This document shows, piece by piece, positions 49,292 through 58,042 of a stretch of DNA of 64,000 nt. The translations under genes and the position numbers were made by a program. Each line of letters starts with the position of its first letter. The stretch's first letter is position 1. The stretch spans positions 1 through 64,000 of the forward strand of contig JBBQFL010000001.1 in the NCBI GenBank assembly GCA_038321965.1. The letters are read 5' to 3'. Source of the stretch: UKL13-2 sp038321965. GTDB taxonomy: Bacteria > Pseudomonadota > Gammaproteobacteria > Burkholderiales > Usitatibacteraceae. The notes under the pieces are model-generated. The model worked only from the letters and a program-made list of their open reading frames with translations. It was not told the DNA's origin and did no database searches.

Positions 49292-50191
49292 CTACTGACC
49301 ACTATCAAACTCCGGCTCCGGCAGGCCCCGCACGCCCGGACGCACAGCGAAAACAGCGCCGGCGAACGGTTGCTCTGCCAAGTCTGCTTCCTTCTGCGGA
49401 CGAATCGATGTCACGTACAAGGTCTCAAAGTTAGCTCCGCCAAACGCACACATGCTCGGCTTTTTGACGGGTAACGTGATGCTTCTGTCGAGTTTTCCTG
49501 CTGGCGTGAAGCGCAGCAATTGGCCAGCGTCGTTGGCACAAGTCCAATAGCAACCGTCTGCGTCTACTGCCCCACCATCGGGGCGACCGGGATGCTGGTT
49601 CATGTCGACAAACAGTCGGCGATTGCTTGGTGTGCCCGTTGCCACGTCGTAATCGAACACCCAGATAAGCTGTGATTTGGGATGCGAGTCAGATAGGTAC
49701 ATCAGGTCCCCGTCAGGTGACCAGGCCAGGCCATTTTGTGTCAGAAGATCATTCACGAACGGGCGGCTCAAACCGTCCGTAACCGTATAGCGGAATAGTC
49801 CGCCAACGGCATGCGCAGCAGGCATGTCCATATGCATGGTGCCGGCCCAGAACCGCCCCTGTCGGTCGCAACGCCCGTCGTTGAAGCGCATGTTTGACAT
49901 TGGCAAAGACAGGCCTGCCAATCGCGCCGCTGTAGCCACGTTGTTCGCTGACAGATCGAGCGAATAGATGCCGTCTTCCATGCCGGCAACCAACGTCCCG
50001 TCGGGGCAAAAAGCGAAGCAAGCCACCATCGCGTTTGCCTTCCACGTATCGACTTTGCCGCTGTCGATTCGCAGCCGGTGTACGTGCCTGGCCGGAATAT
50101 CGACCCAGTACAGTGCCGACTCCGACGCGCGCCAGACCGGACATTCGCCGACGCTGTCGCGGGGTTCAGTCAGCCGCTCGACGCTAATCAT
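49292..50191 (-). CDS. SMP-30/gluconolactonase family lactonase, probable aldarolactone hydrolase
   Basis: The 299-residue six-bladed propeller carries the metal ligands of SMP-30 lactonases: Glu in SVGECPVWR, Asn in MRFNDGRCD, and Asn/Asp in QNGLAWSPDGDLMYLSDS. GRFWAGTM and GRPDGGAVDADGCYW are further family marks. Right after uronate dehydrogenase (gap 19 bases) it would hydrolyse the galactaro- or glucaro-lactone made by that enzyme to the aldarate. The start at 50191 has a good GAGGTGG site; the longer frame lies in udh. Confidence 0.88.
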   Translation of the reverse strand: MISVERLTEPRDSVGECPVWRASESALYWVDIPARHVHRLRIDSGKVDTWKANAMVACFAFCPDGTLVAGMEDGIYSLDLSANNVATAARLAGLSLPMSNMRFNDGRCDRQGRFWAGTMHMDMPAAHAVGGLFRYTVTDGLSRPFVNDLLTQNGLAWSPDGDLMYLSDSHPKSQLIWVFDYDVATGTPSNRRLFVDMNQHPGRPDGGAVDADGCYWTCANDAGQLLRFTPAGKLDRSITLPVKKPSMCAFGGANFETLYVTSIRPQKEADLAEQPFAGAVFAVRPGVRGLPEPEFDSGQ

Positions 50192-50210
50192 GCGTCCACC
50201 TCGGCATGGC

Positions 50211-51023
50211 TCATTCGTCGAATGGACCGGCACAAACAAAGACGCCACCCTGGTAAACAATCGAAGGATCGTCGGCGGAAACGCCCGGGCTGTCCGATTC
50301 CACGCGCTCACGTTGGACGTCAGATGAGTCCTTGGGCTTGAAACCCAGGTGTGCAGCCTTGCTGTTATCCCACCAGCTGATCGAATTGTCGGAAGCCCCG
50401 AAAATCACTGTGTGCCCAACGCGCGGCGCGAACAGTGCGCATCGCACCAGCTCCACGAGATCGTCATAGCTCAGATAGGTGGCCAGCATGCGCCTGTCCC
50501 GGACCAACGGAAAGGATGACCCGATACGCAGACACACCGTTTCAATCCCGTAACGATCAAAGTAGAAACGGGAAAGATTCTCGCCAAAACACTTACTTAT
50601 CCCGTAGAGACTATCCGGGCGCACCGGAGAATCGACATCGATCTTTTCAGACTGCTTGTAAAATCCCGTCACGTGATTCGAACTGGCGAAGACGACGCGT
50701 TTGACGCCGTGTTTGCGGACGGCCTCATACAAATTGAAAACGCCGACAATATTGGACTGCAGGATTGGTTCAAATCGATCCTCCAGTGAAATGCCACCAA
50801 AATGAACAACGGCATCCGACCCCTGCACCAACTGATTGACCGCATCTCTGTCGGCGAGATCGCAAATGACAACTTCCTCCGCTGCGTTGGCCGAGGCTAT
50901 GTCAATCCTGTCCGACACTCTCAATACGTTCGCAAATGGCGAGAGCCGTTCGCGAAGCACTTTCCCCAGTCCTCCGCCGGCACCGGTCAGTAGCAGTCGA
51001 GCGTATTTTTGTTGGTCAGTCAT
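50211..51023 (-). CDS. udh: NAD-dependent uronate dehydrogenase
   Basis: The 270-residue short-chain dehydrogenase oxidises D-galacturonate or D-glucuronate to the aldarolactone. It has the NAD loop TGAGGGLGKVLRERL, VVHFGGISLEDRFEPI and FASSNHVTGFY, and the catalytic Tyr/Lys in SLYGISKCFGENLSRFYF. These closely follow what I recall of Udh from Pseudomonas and Agrobacterium. It is the first gene of a leftward operon with lactonase and TRAP transporter, behind a promoter with a LacI-type operator. Confidence 0.9.
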   Translation of the reverse strand: MTDQQKYARLLLTGAGGGLGKVLRERLSPFANVLRVSDRIDIASANAAEEVVICDLADRDAVNQLVQGSDAVVHFGGISLEDRFEPILQSNIVGVFNLYEAVRKHGVKRVVFASSNHVTGFYKQSEKIDVDSPVRPDSLYGISKCFGENLSRFYFDRYGIETVCLRIGSSFPLVRDRRMLATYLSYDDLVELVRCALFAPRVGHTVIFGASDNSISWWDNSKAAHLGFKPKDSSDVQRERVESDSPGVSADDPSIVYQGGVFVCAGPFDE

Positions 51024-51072
51024 GGTTCACCGTTAATTGCCACAGCGGAGCTGGTCGGCCGAATAAATAAGA

Positions 51073-51086
51073 GGAAAACGTTTTCC
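51073..51086. promoter_or_regulatory. LacI-type operator of the udh operon
   Basis: GGAAAACGTTTTCC is a perfect 14-bp palindrome centred on CG, the symmetry typical of LacI-family operators. It lies between the predicted -10 box and the udh start, where bound repressor would block transcription. Related sites occur at 51329, 52626 and 52817. Confidence 0.75.
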
Positions 51087-51090
51087 GCAT

Positions 51091-51118
51091 TTTGAAATGT
51101 AGGCACAATGCTTGTCAA
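51091..51118 (-). promoter_or_regulatory. Predicted promoter of the udh-lactonase-TRAP operon
   Basis: On the minus strand TTGACA (51113-51118) is followed after 16 bases by TTCAAA (51091-51096). The -35 box is perfect, the -10 box poor. The operator 51073-51086 follows directly, over the expected transcription start. Confidence 0.5.
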
Positions 51119-51328
51119 GTGGAATTTCGTGTAGTGTCGACATATCAAAGCATTTTGTTATGGCCTTTTGCCGGACGACCTGCATTTACCTACAGTCGGT
51201 AGGCCGACAATCAATAGTAGAATAGGCGCGCAATCCCGCGTTTGAAGCGATTGCCAACCAGCTGATGGATCACAGAATCGTATTCAGCGGCGGGCAAATG
51301 TCACATCTTACTTGGGCGTCTTATCGCC
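51119..51328. other. Remainder of the udh/LacI divergent regulatory region
   Basis: The whole divergent intergenic region is 51024-51343. Apart from the two palindromes and the udh promoter, I see no gene and no further structure. The LacI promoter must be in this stretch but has no convincing boxes. Confidence 0.4.
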
Positions 51329-51342
51329 GGAAAACGTTTACT
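51329..51342. promoter_or_regulatory. LacI-type operator directly before the regulator gene
   Basis: GGAAAACGTTTACT matches the 51073 palindrome at 12 of 14 positions and ends one base before the regulator ATG. It overlaps the place of the ribosome binding site, which suggests autorepression. Confidence 0.65.
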
Positions 51343-51343
51343 G

Positions 51344-52384
51344 ATGAAAAAGAAGCCCACCATTCGAGATGTCGCTGCCAAGGCCGGAGTTTCGATTGCC
51401 ACCGTATCGAAATTCATCAACGCGACCCAGCGTTTCACTGCGCCCGTAGAGAAGAAGATCCGGGCGGCCATCGACGAGCTTGAGTACCACTCCAACCCAC
51501 TCGCACGCAGCATGATCACCGGCAAGACCGGCTCAGTCGGGGTAGCCATTCTCGACATCTCCAATCCGCATTTCACCAGCATGGTCAAGGGCGCAAACCG
51601 CGTCGCGCTTGAGCATGGCTACAACCTGTTGTTTGTCGATACTGAAGAGAATCAGGCACGCGAGGACGAATTGCTGGGTGCATTGAGCCGTCGTGTTGAT
51701 GGGTTGATCGTCAGTTCACGCATGCCAGAGGAGCAGATGCACCGCATCCTGGCATACGGAAAGCCTGTCGTGTTTTCCGGCCGCCCCGCACCGGCTGGTG
51801 TACCAAGCATTGGCGTTGATGCCTATGCTGCCGCGTACATGATCGGCGAACTGCTCGTCAAACAGGGGCACCGCAATATCGCCTATCTTGGGTTCGCACC
51901 CGCACGACCGGACACGGAGCGAATGCGCGGGTTGAGTGAGTGCCTTGAGACACACGGCCTGCCGTTGGCAAGATTCGAAGTGCGTGGCCCAACGCTTCTT
52001 GAAGGCGAACGCGTTTGCTCATCAGTGATTTTGCGTAAAAATAGACCCGACGCGCTGGTTTGCTATAACGACCTGGTGGCAATCGGCTTCATGGGTGTCG
52101 CCAGATCGCTGGGTATTTCCATTCCGGCAGATATGTCAGTCGTTGGCGTCGACAACATTCCCTTCGGCCGCTTTACCAGCCCGGCGCTCACGACGGTAGA
52201 TACGCAGAGCGAGCGTTTGGGTGAAGAGGCGATGCGTCTGCTGTTCCGTCAAATCGCTGGCGAGAACCCGGCGGATGTCGGTCACATGTTGCTGGAACCT
52301 CGTCTGGTGATGCGCGATTCAACGGCGGTGCGAATCGCAGTGCCAGTTCCGCAGGCGACGCCACCGAAGGCACTCAAACGCTGA
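51344..52384 (+). CDS. LacI-family transcriptional regulator of the pectin/galacturonate genes
   Basis: The 346-residue repressor has an N-terminal LacI helix-turn-helix (PTIRDVAAKAGVSIATVSKFIN), the hinge NPLARSMITGKTGSVGVAI, and a periplasmic-binding-protein-like effector domain (about residues 60-335) with GRPAPAGVPSIGVDAYAAAY and SVVGVDNIPFGRFTSPALTTV. The hinge has LARSM instead of the common LARxL. It lies between the uptake/oxidation operon and the pectinase operon, and four matching palindromes lie in front of all three units. Galacturonate or an oligogalacturonate is the expected inducer, by inference. Confidence 0.9.
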   Translation: MKKKPTIRDVAAKAGVSIATVSKFINATQRFTAPVEKKIRAAIDELEYHSNPLARSMITGKTGSVGVAILDISNPHFTSMVKGANRVALEHGYNLLFVDTEENQAREDELLGALSRRVDGLIVSSRMPEEQMHRILAYGKPVVFSGRPAPAGVPSIGVDAYAAAYMIGELLVKQGHRNIAYLGFAPARPDTERMRGLSECLETHGLPLARFEVRGPTLLEGERVCSSVILRKNRPDALVCYNDLVAIGFMGVARSLGISIPADMSVVGVDNIPFGRFTSPALTTVDTQSERLGEEAMRLLFRQIAGENPADVGHMLLEPRLVMRDSTAVRIAVPVPQATPPKALKR

Positions 52385-52625
52385 CTGCGTCCTGGGGCTG
52401 CGAAGAGTTACGGGCATCACGTTTGACGCACCCTTTTCGCAGCAACTGGGCGCCGCATCTGGTTAATCCGATAGTGCCGGCCGCTCGCGCGGGTTTGCCC
52501 CCTACTCGTCAATAGCGTGACGCTGTCGCCATTCCAGACGAAATCGACTGTTGAAAGCTTCCGCAAAAACCGCTTCCAACAAATCCGCCAAAACGTCATC
52601 GGCAAGGTAACAGTTTCCTTTTTGC
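52385..52625. other. Non-coding region after the LacI gene
   Basis: No gene is recognised here. The whole gap to the receptor gene is 679 bases (52385-53063); this part has no repeat or hairpin that stands out, while the part beyond it carries the regulatory sites listed separately. Confidence 0.4.
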
Positions 52626-52639
52626 AGTAAACGTTTTCT
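52626..52639. promoter_or_regulatory. LacI-type operator, distal site upstream of the receptor gene
   Basis: AGTAAACGTTTTCT has the same AAACGTTT core and CG centre as the other sites. It lies 191 bases upstream of the proximal operator (centre to centre), a distance that would allow DNA looping by a tetrameric or paired repressor. Confidence 0.6.
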
Positions 52640-52786
52640 TCTGCGAAAACTAAATTATCACGATGCTCACATCGAGCCAAAATTACCCGCAGTATTATGA
52701 TCTTTACTATTGTTAGTCAATTAGTTACGTGATTTCTTCGAGGAAGATGCGATACTAAAATTATAAGAAAACATGAAAATAGTAGA

Positions 52787-52815
52787 TTGACATGCCAGCG
52801 CAACTTGGATAAATT
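52787..52815 (+). promoter_or_regulatory. Predicted promoter of the receptor-pectinase operon
   Basis: TTGACA (52787-52792) is followed by a 17-base spacer and TAAATT (52810-52815). The surroundings (52670-52815) are markedly AT-rich compared with the flanking genes. Transcription would start near 52822, inside the proximal operator, leaving a leader of about 240 bases. Confidence 0.65.
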
Positions 52816-52816
52816 A

Positions 52817-52830
52817 GAAAAACGTTTCCC
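52817..52830. promoter_or_regulatory. LacI-type operator overlapping the transcription start of the receptor-pectinase operon
   Basis: GAAAAACGTTTCCC matches the palindromic core (AAACGTTT, CG centre at 52823-52824) and sits right behind the -10 box. Repressor bound here would block RNA polymerase. Confidence 0.7.
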
Positions 52831-53063
52831 CAAAAGGTAAAGCCTAAAGCAGTAAACACGGCAAATCGCCGCCTGTTTTTCGCGCTCCTGAACAACTGGG
52901 GAAGCACGAATTGCCTCGAAGAGCCGCCAAGAGCTCCGCAACACCAATCGCTAGCGACCACAAATTGGAGTCGCAAGAAAGAATAAGGCGTTGGTACACG
53001 CTGGCACCGGTTCAAAGCCCACAAAGGGGCCTGGACAATGATCAATCGCTGGAGGAGTGAGTC
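52831..53063 (+). other. Leader region of the receptor mRNA
   Basis: The roughly 230 bases between operator and start codon hold no gene. A GGAGGAG ribosome binding site ends about seven bases before ATG 53064. I see no recognised riboswitch. Confidence 0.4.
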
Positions 53064-56027
53064 ATGAAGAGCCAAAAAAAGTTTCTGCTGTCGCCCATCA
53101 CGCTCGCGTTGCTTGCAATCACTGGTCAGTCAACTGCGCAACAAACACCAGAGCCCGCAAAGCCACCGGCTACGCAGACGCCGGCGACAGCCAATACTGT
53201 CGACACCATCGTCGTCACCGGTTTTCGCGCCTCGCTGGAAAGTGCGCTCAACAAGAAGCGCGAGGACAATGGCATTGTCGACGTGATCAAAGCCGAGGAC
53301 ATCGCCAAGTTCCCGGACACCAACCTTGCCGAATCGCTGCAGCGAATTCCTGGCGTGGTGATTGATCGTGATGCGGGCGAAGGCCGCAACATCACCGTTC
53401 GCGGCCTCGGTTTGGATTTCACAAGAGTGCGCATCAACGGCATTGAAGCCCTCGCAACGACGGGCGGCACCGATAGCTCGGGTGGCGCAAATCGCTCACG
53501 CGGTTTCGACTTCAACGTTTTTGCGGCTGAGTTGTTCAATAGCATCACAGTACGCAAAAGCTCATCGGCGGACGTGGACGAGGGCTCGCTGGGTGCGACG
53601 GTTGATTTGGAGACCTCGCGACCATTTGACTTCAAAGGCTTCAAGGCATCTGCGTCGATACAGGGCCGATACAACGATCTGGCGGGCAAGGTTGATCCTC
53701 GGGTTGCTTTCCTCGTCTCGAATACATGGGTAGACGGAAAAGTGGGCGCATTGATTTCAGGTGCGTTTTCAAAGCGCAACCTTTACGAGGAAGGATTCAG
53801 CACGGTGCGTTGGGACAACGGCGCGTCGTCGGGCGGATGGTGTGCTCCCATCGGTGTCACGCCGACCAACCCAACAACATCAACGGCGACCACTTGCGGC
53901 CCCGCCGCACAAGGTGTTGCGCGCCTGGCGGGTACGCCAACCACCATCGCCGCCTATGCCGCCGCCAACGACCCGAACAATTTCCACCCGCGTCTGCCGC
54001 GCTATGGCCGACTGACGCATGACCAGGACCGAACTGGAATTACCGGCTCGTTCCAGATCAGGCCGCAGCCAGGAACATTGCTCACTTTCGACATGCTGTA
54101 TTCGAAGCTCAGTGCCACGCGCCAGGAGGATTTTCTGGAGGCGATCTCGTTCAGCCGGTCTGCAGCACAAGGCGGCAAGCCTCAGACCAGCGTGGTCGAT
54201 ACGGCTTATGCCAGCAATGGTGCCCTGCAGTACGGCATTTATAACGGTGTCGATATTCGTGCCGAATCGCGTTTCGACAAGCTCTCCACCACCTTTACGC
54301 AACCAAGTCTGACGTTGGAGCACACGATCAGCGACTCGCTGAAATTCAATGCCAAAATTGGCCGCGCTGAATCGAAGTTCCGAAATCCGATTCAAACGAC
54401 AACGACACTGGACGCGCTGAACGTTAATGGCTACATGATCGATTTTCGTGGCAATGATCGCCTGCCTGTCATCACCTATCCGTTCGACCCGAGCCAACTG
54501 GGCGGTGCGCTGACGCTCGTGGGCGTACCGCAGGTGACGACGGGTACTCAGCCCACCACCGTGACCAACACAACCACCAGCGAAATACGCATCCGGCCAC
54601 AAGGCGCGAATAACCGCAACGACAACGTACGTGCCGACCTGATTTGGGAAGTCGTTCCAGAAAAATTCAGCGTGAAGGCGGGGAGCGACTACAAGAAATT
54701 CCTGTTTGATACCTATGAATTCCGACGTGTGAATCAGAATGACACCATTTTCGCGCCACCTGTCGGCACCACCGTCGCCAGCCTGAGCACGACCATCACA
54801 GGATTTGGCAACGGGCTAAGTTTGCCGACGGGCACGCCAACGTCGTGGGTTATCCCGAATCTAAACGCTATTTCACAGGCCTACAATATCTATTGCAATT
54901 GCATCATCAGCGGGCCTGCTGGTGGCCCGGGCGACTTCACCCTGTCGTCAACAACGAACGGAAACGCTCGTGGTAACAACCGATCCGTGAGCGAAACCGA
55001 CAAGGGCGGATTCCTGATGGCTGATTTTGCGAGCGAGGTGGGCGGTTTCCCCATCCGCGGCAATTTCGGCGCGCGCTACGTCAAGACACATCAGGTCGCC
55101 ACCGGATTTCAGGCGGCCGGCGGTGGAACCGAAGTGACAGTCGTCAATGACTATAGCGACTGGTTACCGTCAGCCAATCTGGCCGTAAACGTCACGCGTG
55201 ATTTCATTGTTCGATTGGCAGCTGCCAAAGTGATGTCCCGCCCACAACTCGGCAATCTCAGTCCCGGCGGCACTATCGCGACTACCGGCACATTGACAAT
55301 TACCAGCGGTAACCCGCTGCTTAAACCATTCCGCGCCAAAACGCTGGACGCGAGTTTCGAGTGGTATTTCGAAAAGAATGCCTTGTTGGGCGTCGGACTG
55401 TTCTACAAAGACATCGGCACCTACATTCAAACGTTGCGGACCAACATCCCATTTAATCAGACTGGTTTACCGCTGACTTTGCTGCCCGCGAATTTCACGG
55501 GCACAGAGGTGTTCCAGGTCACAACGCCAATCAATACCAGCGGTGGAGCGCTTAAAGGCTTTGAGATCAACTATCAGCAACCGTTTACGTTCCTGTCTGG
55601 CGTCGGGCGCAACTTTGGTGCCTTGCTGAACTACACGTACGTAAAATCACGGATCAGCTACCTCGTTTCGCCGACCAGCGATGTCACGATCACCGATGAT
55701 TTGCTCAACCTGTCACCAAAGGCGTGGAACGCGACGCTTTATTACGACGATGGCAAACTGAGCGCAAGGGTGTCTACTTCGTATCGCATGGGTTTTGTGA
55801 CGCGGGTACCGGGGCAGAACAACAATGACGTCGAGGGAAAGAACAGCTCGAAGAACGTCGATGCCTCGGTTTCCTACAAGATCAATGACAACCTGGAGGT
55901 CACATTGGAAGGTGTCAATTTGACCAATCAGGCCAATGACCAATTTATCAGCCGCGCCCGCAACAGCTCCGTTGTCTACAACGTGACGGGACGCGAATAC
56001 CTCGCCGGCATACGCTACAAATTCTGA
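53064..56027 (+). CDS. TonB-dependent receptor for pectin fragments
   Basis: The 987-residue outer-membrane protein has a signal peptide (residues 1-25), a short Pro-rich N-terminal spacer, and the TonB box-like segment DTIVVTGFRASLESAL. The plug domain follows (DVIKAEDIAKFPDTNLAESL, RIPGVVIDRDAGEGRNITVRG). A long 22-strand barrel ends YLAGIRYKF with the C-terminal Phe needed for assembly. It belongs to the large-receptor group (TIGR01782-like) used for carbohydrate import in Xanthomonas and Caulobacter. As first gene of an operon with pectinases it should import oligogalacturonides. Confidence 0.9.
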   Translation: MKSQKKFLLSPITLALLAITGQSTAQQTPEPAKPPATQTPATANTVDTIVVTGFRASLESALNKKREDNGIVDVIKAEDIAKFPDTNLAESLQRIPGVVIDRDAGEGRNITVRGLGLDFTRVRINGIEALATTGGTDSSGGANRSRGFDFNVFAAELFNSITVRKSSSADVDEGSLGATVDLETSRPFDFKGFKASASIQGRYNDLAGKVDPRVAFLVSNTWVDGKVGALISGAFSKRNLYEEGFSTVRWDNGASSGGWCAPIGVTPTNPTTSTATTCGPAAQGVARLAGTPTTIAAYAAANDPNNFHPRLPRYGRLTHDQDRTGITGSFQIRPQPGTLLTFDMLYSKLSATRQEDFLEAISFSRSAAQGGKPQTSVVDTAYASNGALQYGIYNGVDIRAESRFDKLSTTFTQPSLTLEHTISDSLKFNAKIGRAESKFRNPIQTTTTLDALNVNGYMIDFRGNDRLPVITYPFDPSQLGGALTLVGVPQVTTGTQPTTVTNTTTSEIRIRPQGANNRNDNVRADLIWEVVPEKFSVKAGSDYKKFLFDTYEFRRVNQNDTIFAPPVGTTVASLSTTITGFGNGLSLPTGTPTSWVIPNLNAISQAYNIYCNCIISGPAGGPGDFTLSSTTNGNARGNNRSVSETDKGGFLMADFASEVGGFPIRGNFGARYVKTHQVATGFQAAGGGTEVTVVNDYSDWLPSANLAVNVTRDFIVRLAAAKVMSRPQLGNLSPGGTIATTGTLTITSGNPLLKPFRAKTLDASFEWYFEKNALLGVGLFYKDIGTYIQTLRTNIPFNQTGLPLTLLPANFTGTEVFQVTTPINTSGGALKGFEINYQQPFTFLSGVGRNFGALLNYTYVKSRISYLVSPTSDVTITDDLLNLSPKAWNATLYYDDGKLSARVSTSYRMGFVTRVPGQNNNDVEGKNSSKNVDASVSYKINDNLEVTLEGVNLTNQANDQFISRARNSSVVYNVTGREYLAGIRYKF

Positions 56028-56035
56028 ACACCGGG

Positions 56036-56068
56036 GACGAGTGTGATTGGTTGACAATCACACTCGTC
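56036..56068 (+). repeat. Strong intercistronic hairpin between receptor and polygalacturonase genes
   Basis: GACGAGTGTGATTG (56036-56049) pairs perfectly with CAATCACACTCGTC (56055-56068) around a five-base loop. It begins 9 bases after the receptor stop. No T-run follows, so it is more likely an mRNA-stabilising or processing site that raises receptor mRNA over enzyme mRNA than a full terminator. Confidence 0.75.
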
Positions 56069-56144
56069 AGCAATTTGCCGATCAAGCAAAACCAACGCAG
56101 CGTCTCGCAGACCAAAACCAAGAAACCAGCAAACCGGAGGAGTA

Positions 56145-58031
56145 ATGGCAATCGACAATAAAAACACATCCCTTGACCAGCCACGCCGGAATTTCCTGCA
56201 GGCGTCGGTCGCGGGCCTGGCAATCGCTGGCAATTTCCCGGGTACTGCGTTTGCGGCAGATCCAGTCGGAGATCCGTGGGGCGAGGCGAAGGCCATCATC
56301 GACCGTTTTGCTACGCCATTGAAATTTCGCGATCAAGATTTTGTCATTACCGAGGCGGGTGCAGAGCCATGCAATGTCGTCCCAGTCACGGCGTGGGTTT
56401 CATTTATCGACAAAGCCATTATCAACACGCCCGCGGCGGATGCGAAAGACTGTTACGCAGCAATTGCAAAGTCCATTGCCGATTGTCACGAGGTGGGCGG
56501 AGGACGGGTGGTGATTCCCCGGGGCAACTGGTACTGCGCAGGTCCGATCACATTGCTCTCGAATGTTCACGTTCATCTGAAATCAGGTGCGCAGGTTTTC
56601 TTTAGCAACAATCCGGCTGATTACGCCAAGTATGGAAATTTCCCCTGCGGCAAAAACGGTAACCTGGTGATTTCACGATGGGAAGGCAATGACCTGCTCA
56701 ACTTCTCGCCCATGGTCTATGCCTACGGGCAAAAAAACATCGCCTTGACCGGCGAAGATTGGACCAGCATTCTCAATGGGCAGGCTGGCGTCAAGTTTGC
56801 AGATAGTCCTGATTGCTGGTGGTCGTGGAAGGGGCGCAACAAACCTGCCTCTACCGGTGACGGCCCTGTTGGATCAGGTGACTATGTGAGGCATGATCCT
56901 GCGCGCTCCGAGGTCACGCTAAACCCGGTGAATCCGACTACGCTCGCTGCACTGGCACCGGGTCTCAGCGAAGCCGAAATGAAGTTTATCCAAGGGCCTG
57001 GCGACATCTGGCGCCGCGATTCAAATTTCCTGCGTGCGCTGGCAGAGGCTCGCGTGCCAGTCGAAAAGCGTATTTTTGGCATCGGCCATTTCCTGCGTAC
57101 GCATATGATCCAGTTCATCGGTTGCACCGACGTGCTGATGAAGGGCTACCAGGTCACCAACACCCCATTTTGGCAACACAATCCGGTCAACTGCCGCAAC
57201 GTCCATGTGAAAAAAGTCTTTGCCAACAGCCTCGGGCCCAATAGCGATGGTCTCGATCCGGAAGCCTGCGACCACGTCCTGATCGAGGACTGCACCTTTG
57301 ATACTGGGGATGACTGCATCGCGATCGACTCCGGCAAAGGTCCTGACATACAGTACGGGCCGGCGCAGAATATCGTCGTGCAAAACTGCACCATGCACAG
57401 CGGCCATGGCGCCATCACCTTTGGCAGCATCATGTCTGGCGGTATCCAGAATGTATTCGTACAGAACCTCACGTTCGAAAACAAGAACTGGAAAAGCGAC
57501 CCCTTGAATATTGCGATTCGGCTGAAGACCAACATGAGCCGCGGCGGGTTCTTGCGAAACCTTCACATCCGCAACATATCGATCCCCAACGGCGTCCGCA
57601 CCACACCGGCCTTCTACAAGCCGCTTCCTGGCTCGCTGATACCCGCTCAGTCCGTCGCCACATCGGCGGGTGGCGTGATCACTATCGATTGCGATTACGA
57701 TCCCACCAACGACAATGTGCGGGTAAGGCCGCCCGTCGTTTCGGACGTGCATATTTCCAACGTCAACGTCGGCAATGTCGCCACGAAAGACGGCAAATTT
57801 TCGGGCTATCAGGCCATCGTGATACAGGGCCCGGTTCCTGCAAGCTACAACGGCGCCGACAAGTCGCCGAAAGTGCTGCCGGTAAGCAATGTGACGATCA
57901 GCGACTGCGATCTGGGTTCGCCGGTCAACGCCGCGAATCCGGTCTATTTGTACAACGTGGAGGGACTAGTCCTCAAGAACGTGACGATAGGCGGCACGAC
58001 ATACAACAAAACGATGTCCGCGAAGTCGTAG
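56145..58031 (+). CDS. Polygalacturonase, glycoside hydrolase family 28, Tat-exported
   Basis: The 628-residue enzyme hydrolyses alpha-1,4-galacturonan. It starts with a Tat signal (QPRRNFLQASVAGLAIAGN). The GH28 catalytic region is at about residues 350-470: GPNSDGLDPEACDH, FDTGDDCIAIDSGKG with the paired catalytic aspartates, HSGHGAITFGS and the substrate-binding IRLKTN (RLK for the usual RIK). Its size, larger than endo-enzymes, suggests an exo-polygalacturonosidase releasing galacturonate or digalacturonate in the periplasm. A GGAGG site precedes the start. Confidence 0.9.
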   Translation: MAIDNKNTSLDQPRRNFLQASVAGLAIAGNFPGTAFAADPVGDPWGEAKAIIDRFATPLKFRDQDFVITEAGAEPCNVVPVTAWVSFIDKAIINTPAADAKDCYAAIAKSIADCHEVGGGRVVIPRGNWYCAGPITLLSNVHVHLKSGAQVFFSNNPADYAKYGNFPCGKNGNLVISRWEGNDLLNFSPMVYAYGQKNIALTGEDWTSILNGQAGVKFADSPDCWWSWKGRNKPASTGDGPVGSGDYVRHDPARSEVTLNPVNPTTLAALAPGLSEAEMKFIQGPGDIWRRDSNFLRALAEARVPVEKRIFGIGHFLRTHMIQFIGCTDVLMKGYQVTNTPFWQHNPVNCRNVHVKKVFANSLGPNSDGLDPEACDHVLIEDCTFDTGDDCIAIDSGKGPDIQYGPAQNIVVQNCTMHSGHGAITFGSIMSGGIQNVFVQNLTFENKNWKSDPLNIAIRLKTNMSRGGFLRNLHIRNISIPNGVRTTPAFYKPLPGSLIPAQSVATSAGGVITIDCDYDPTNDNVRVRPPVVSDVHISNVNVGNVATKDGKFSGYQAIVIQGPVPASYNGADKSPKVLPVSNVTISDCDLGSPVNAANPVYLYNVEGLVLKNVTIGGTTYNKTMSAKS

Positions 58032-58042
58032 GTGCCGTCGTC

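Noticed and set aside
53880..54602. A 240-codon minus-strand frame inside the TonB-dependent receptor gene
   Set aside because: The receptor frame is continuous with typical barrel composition; this is a shadow frame.
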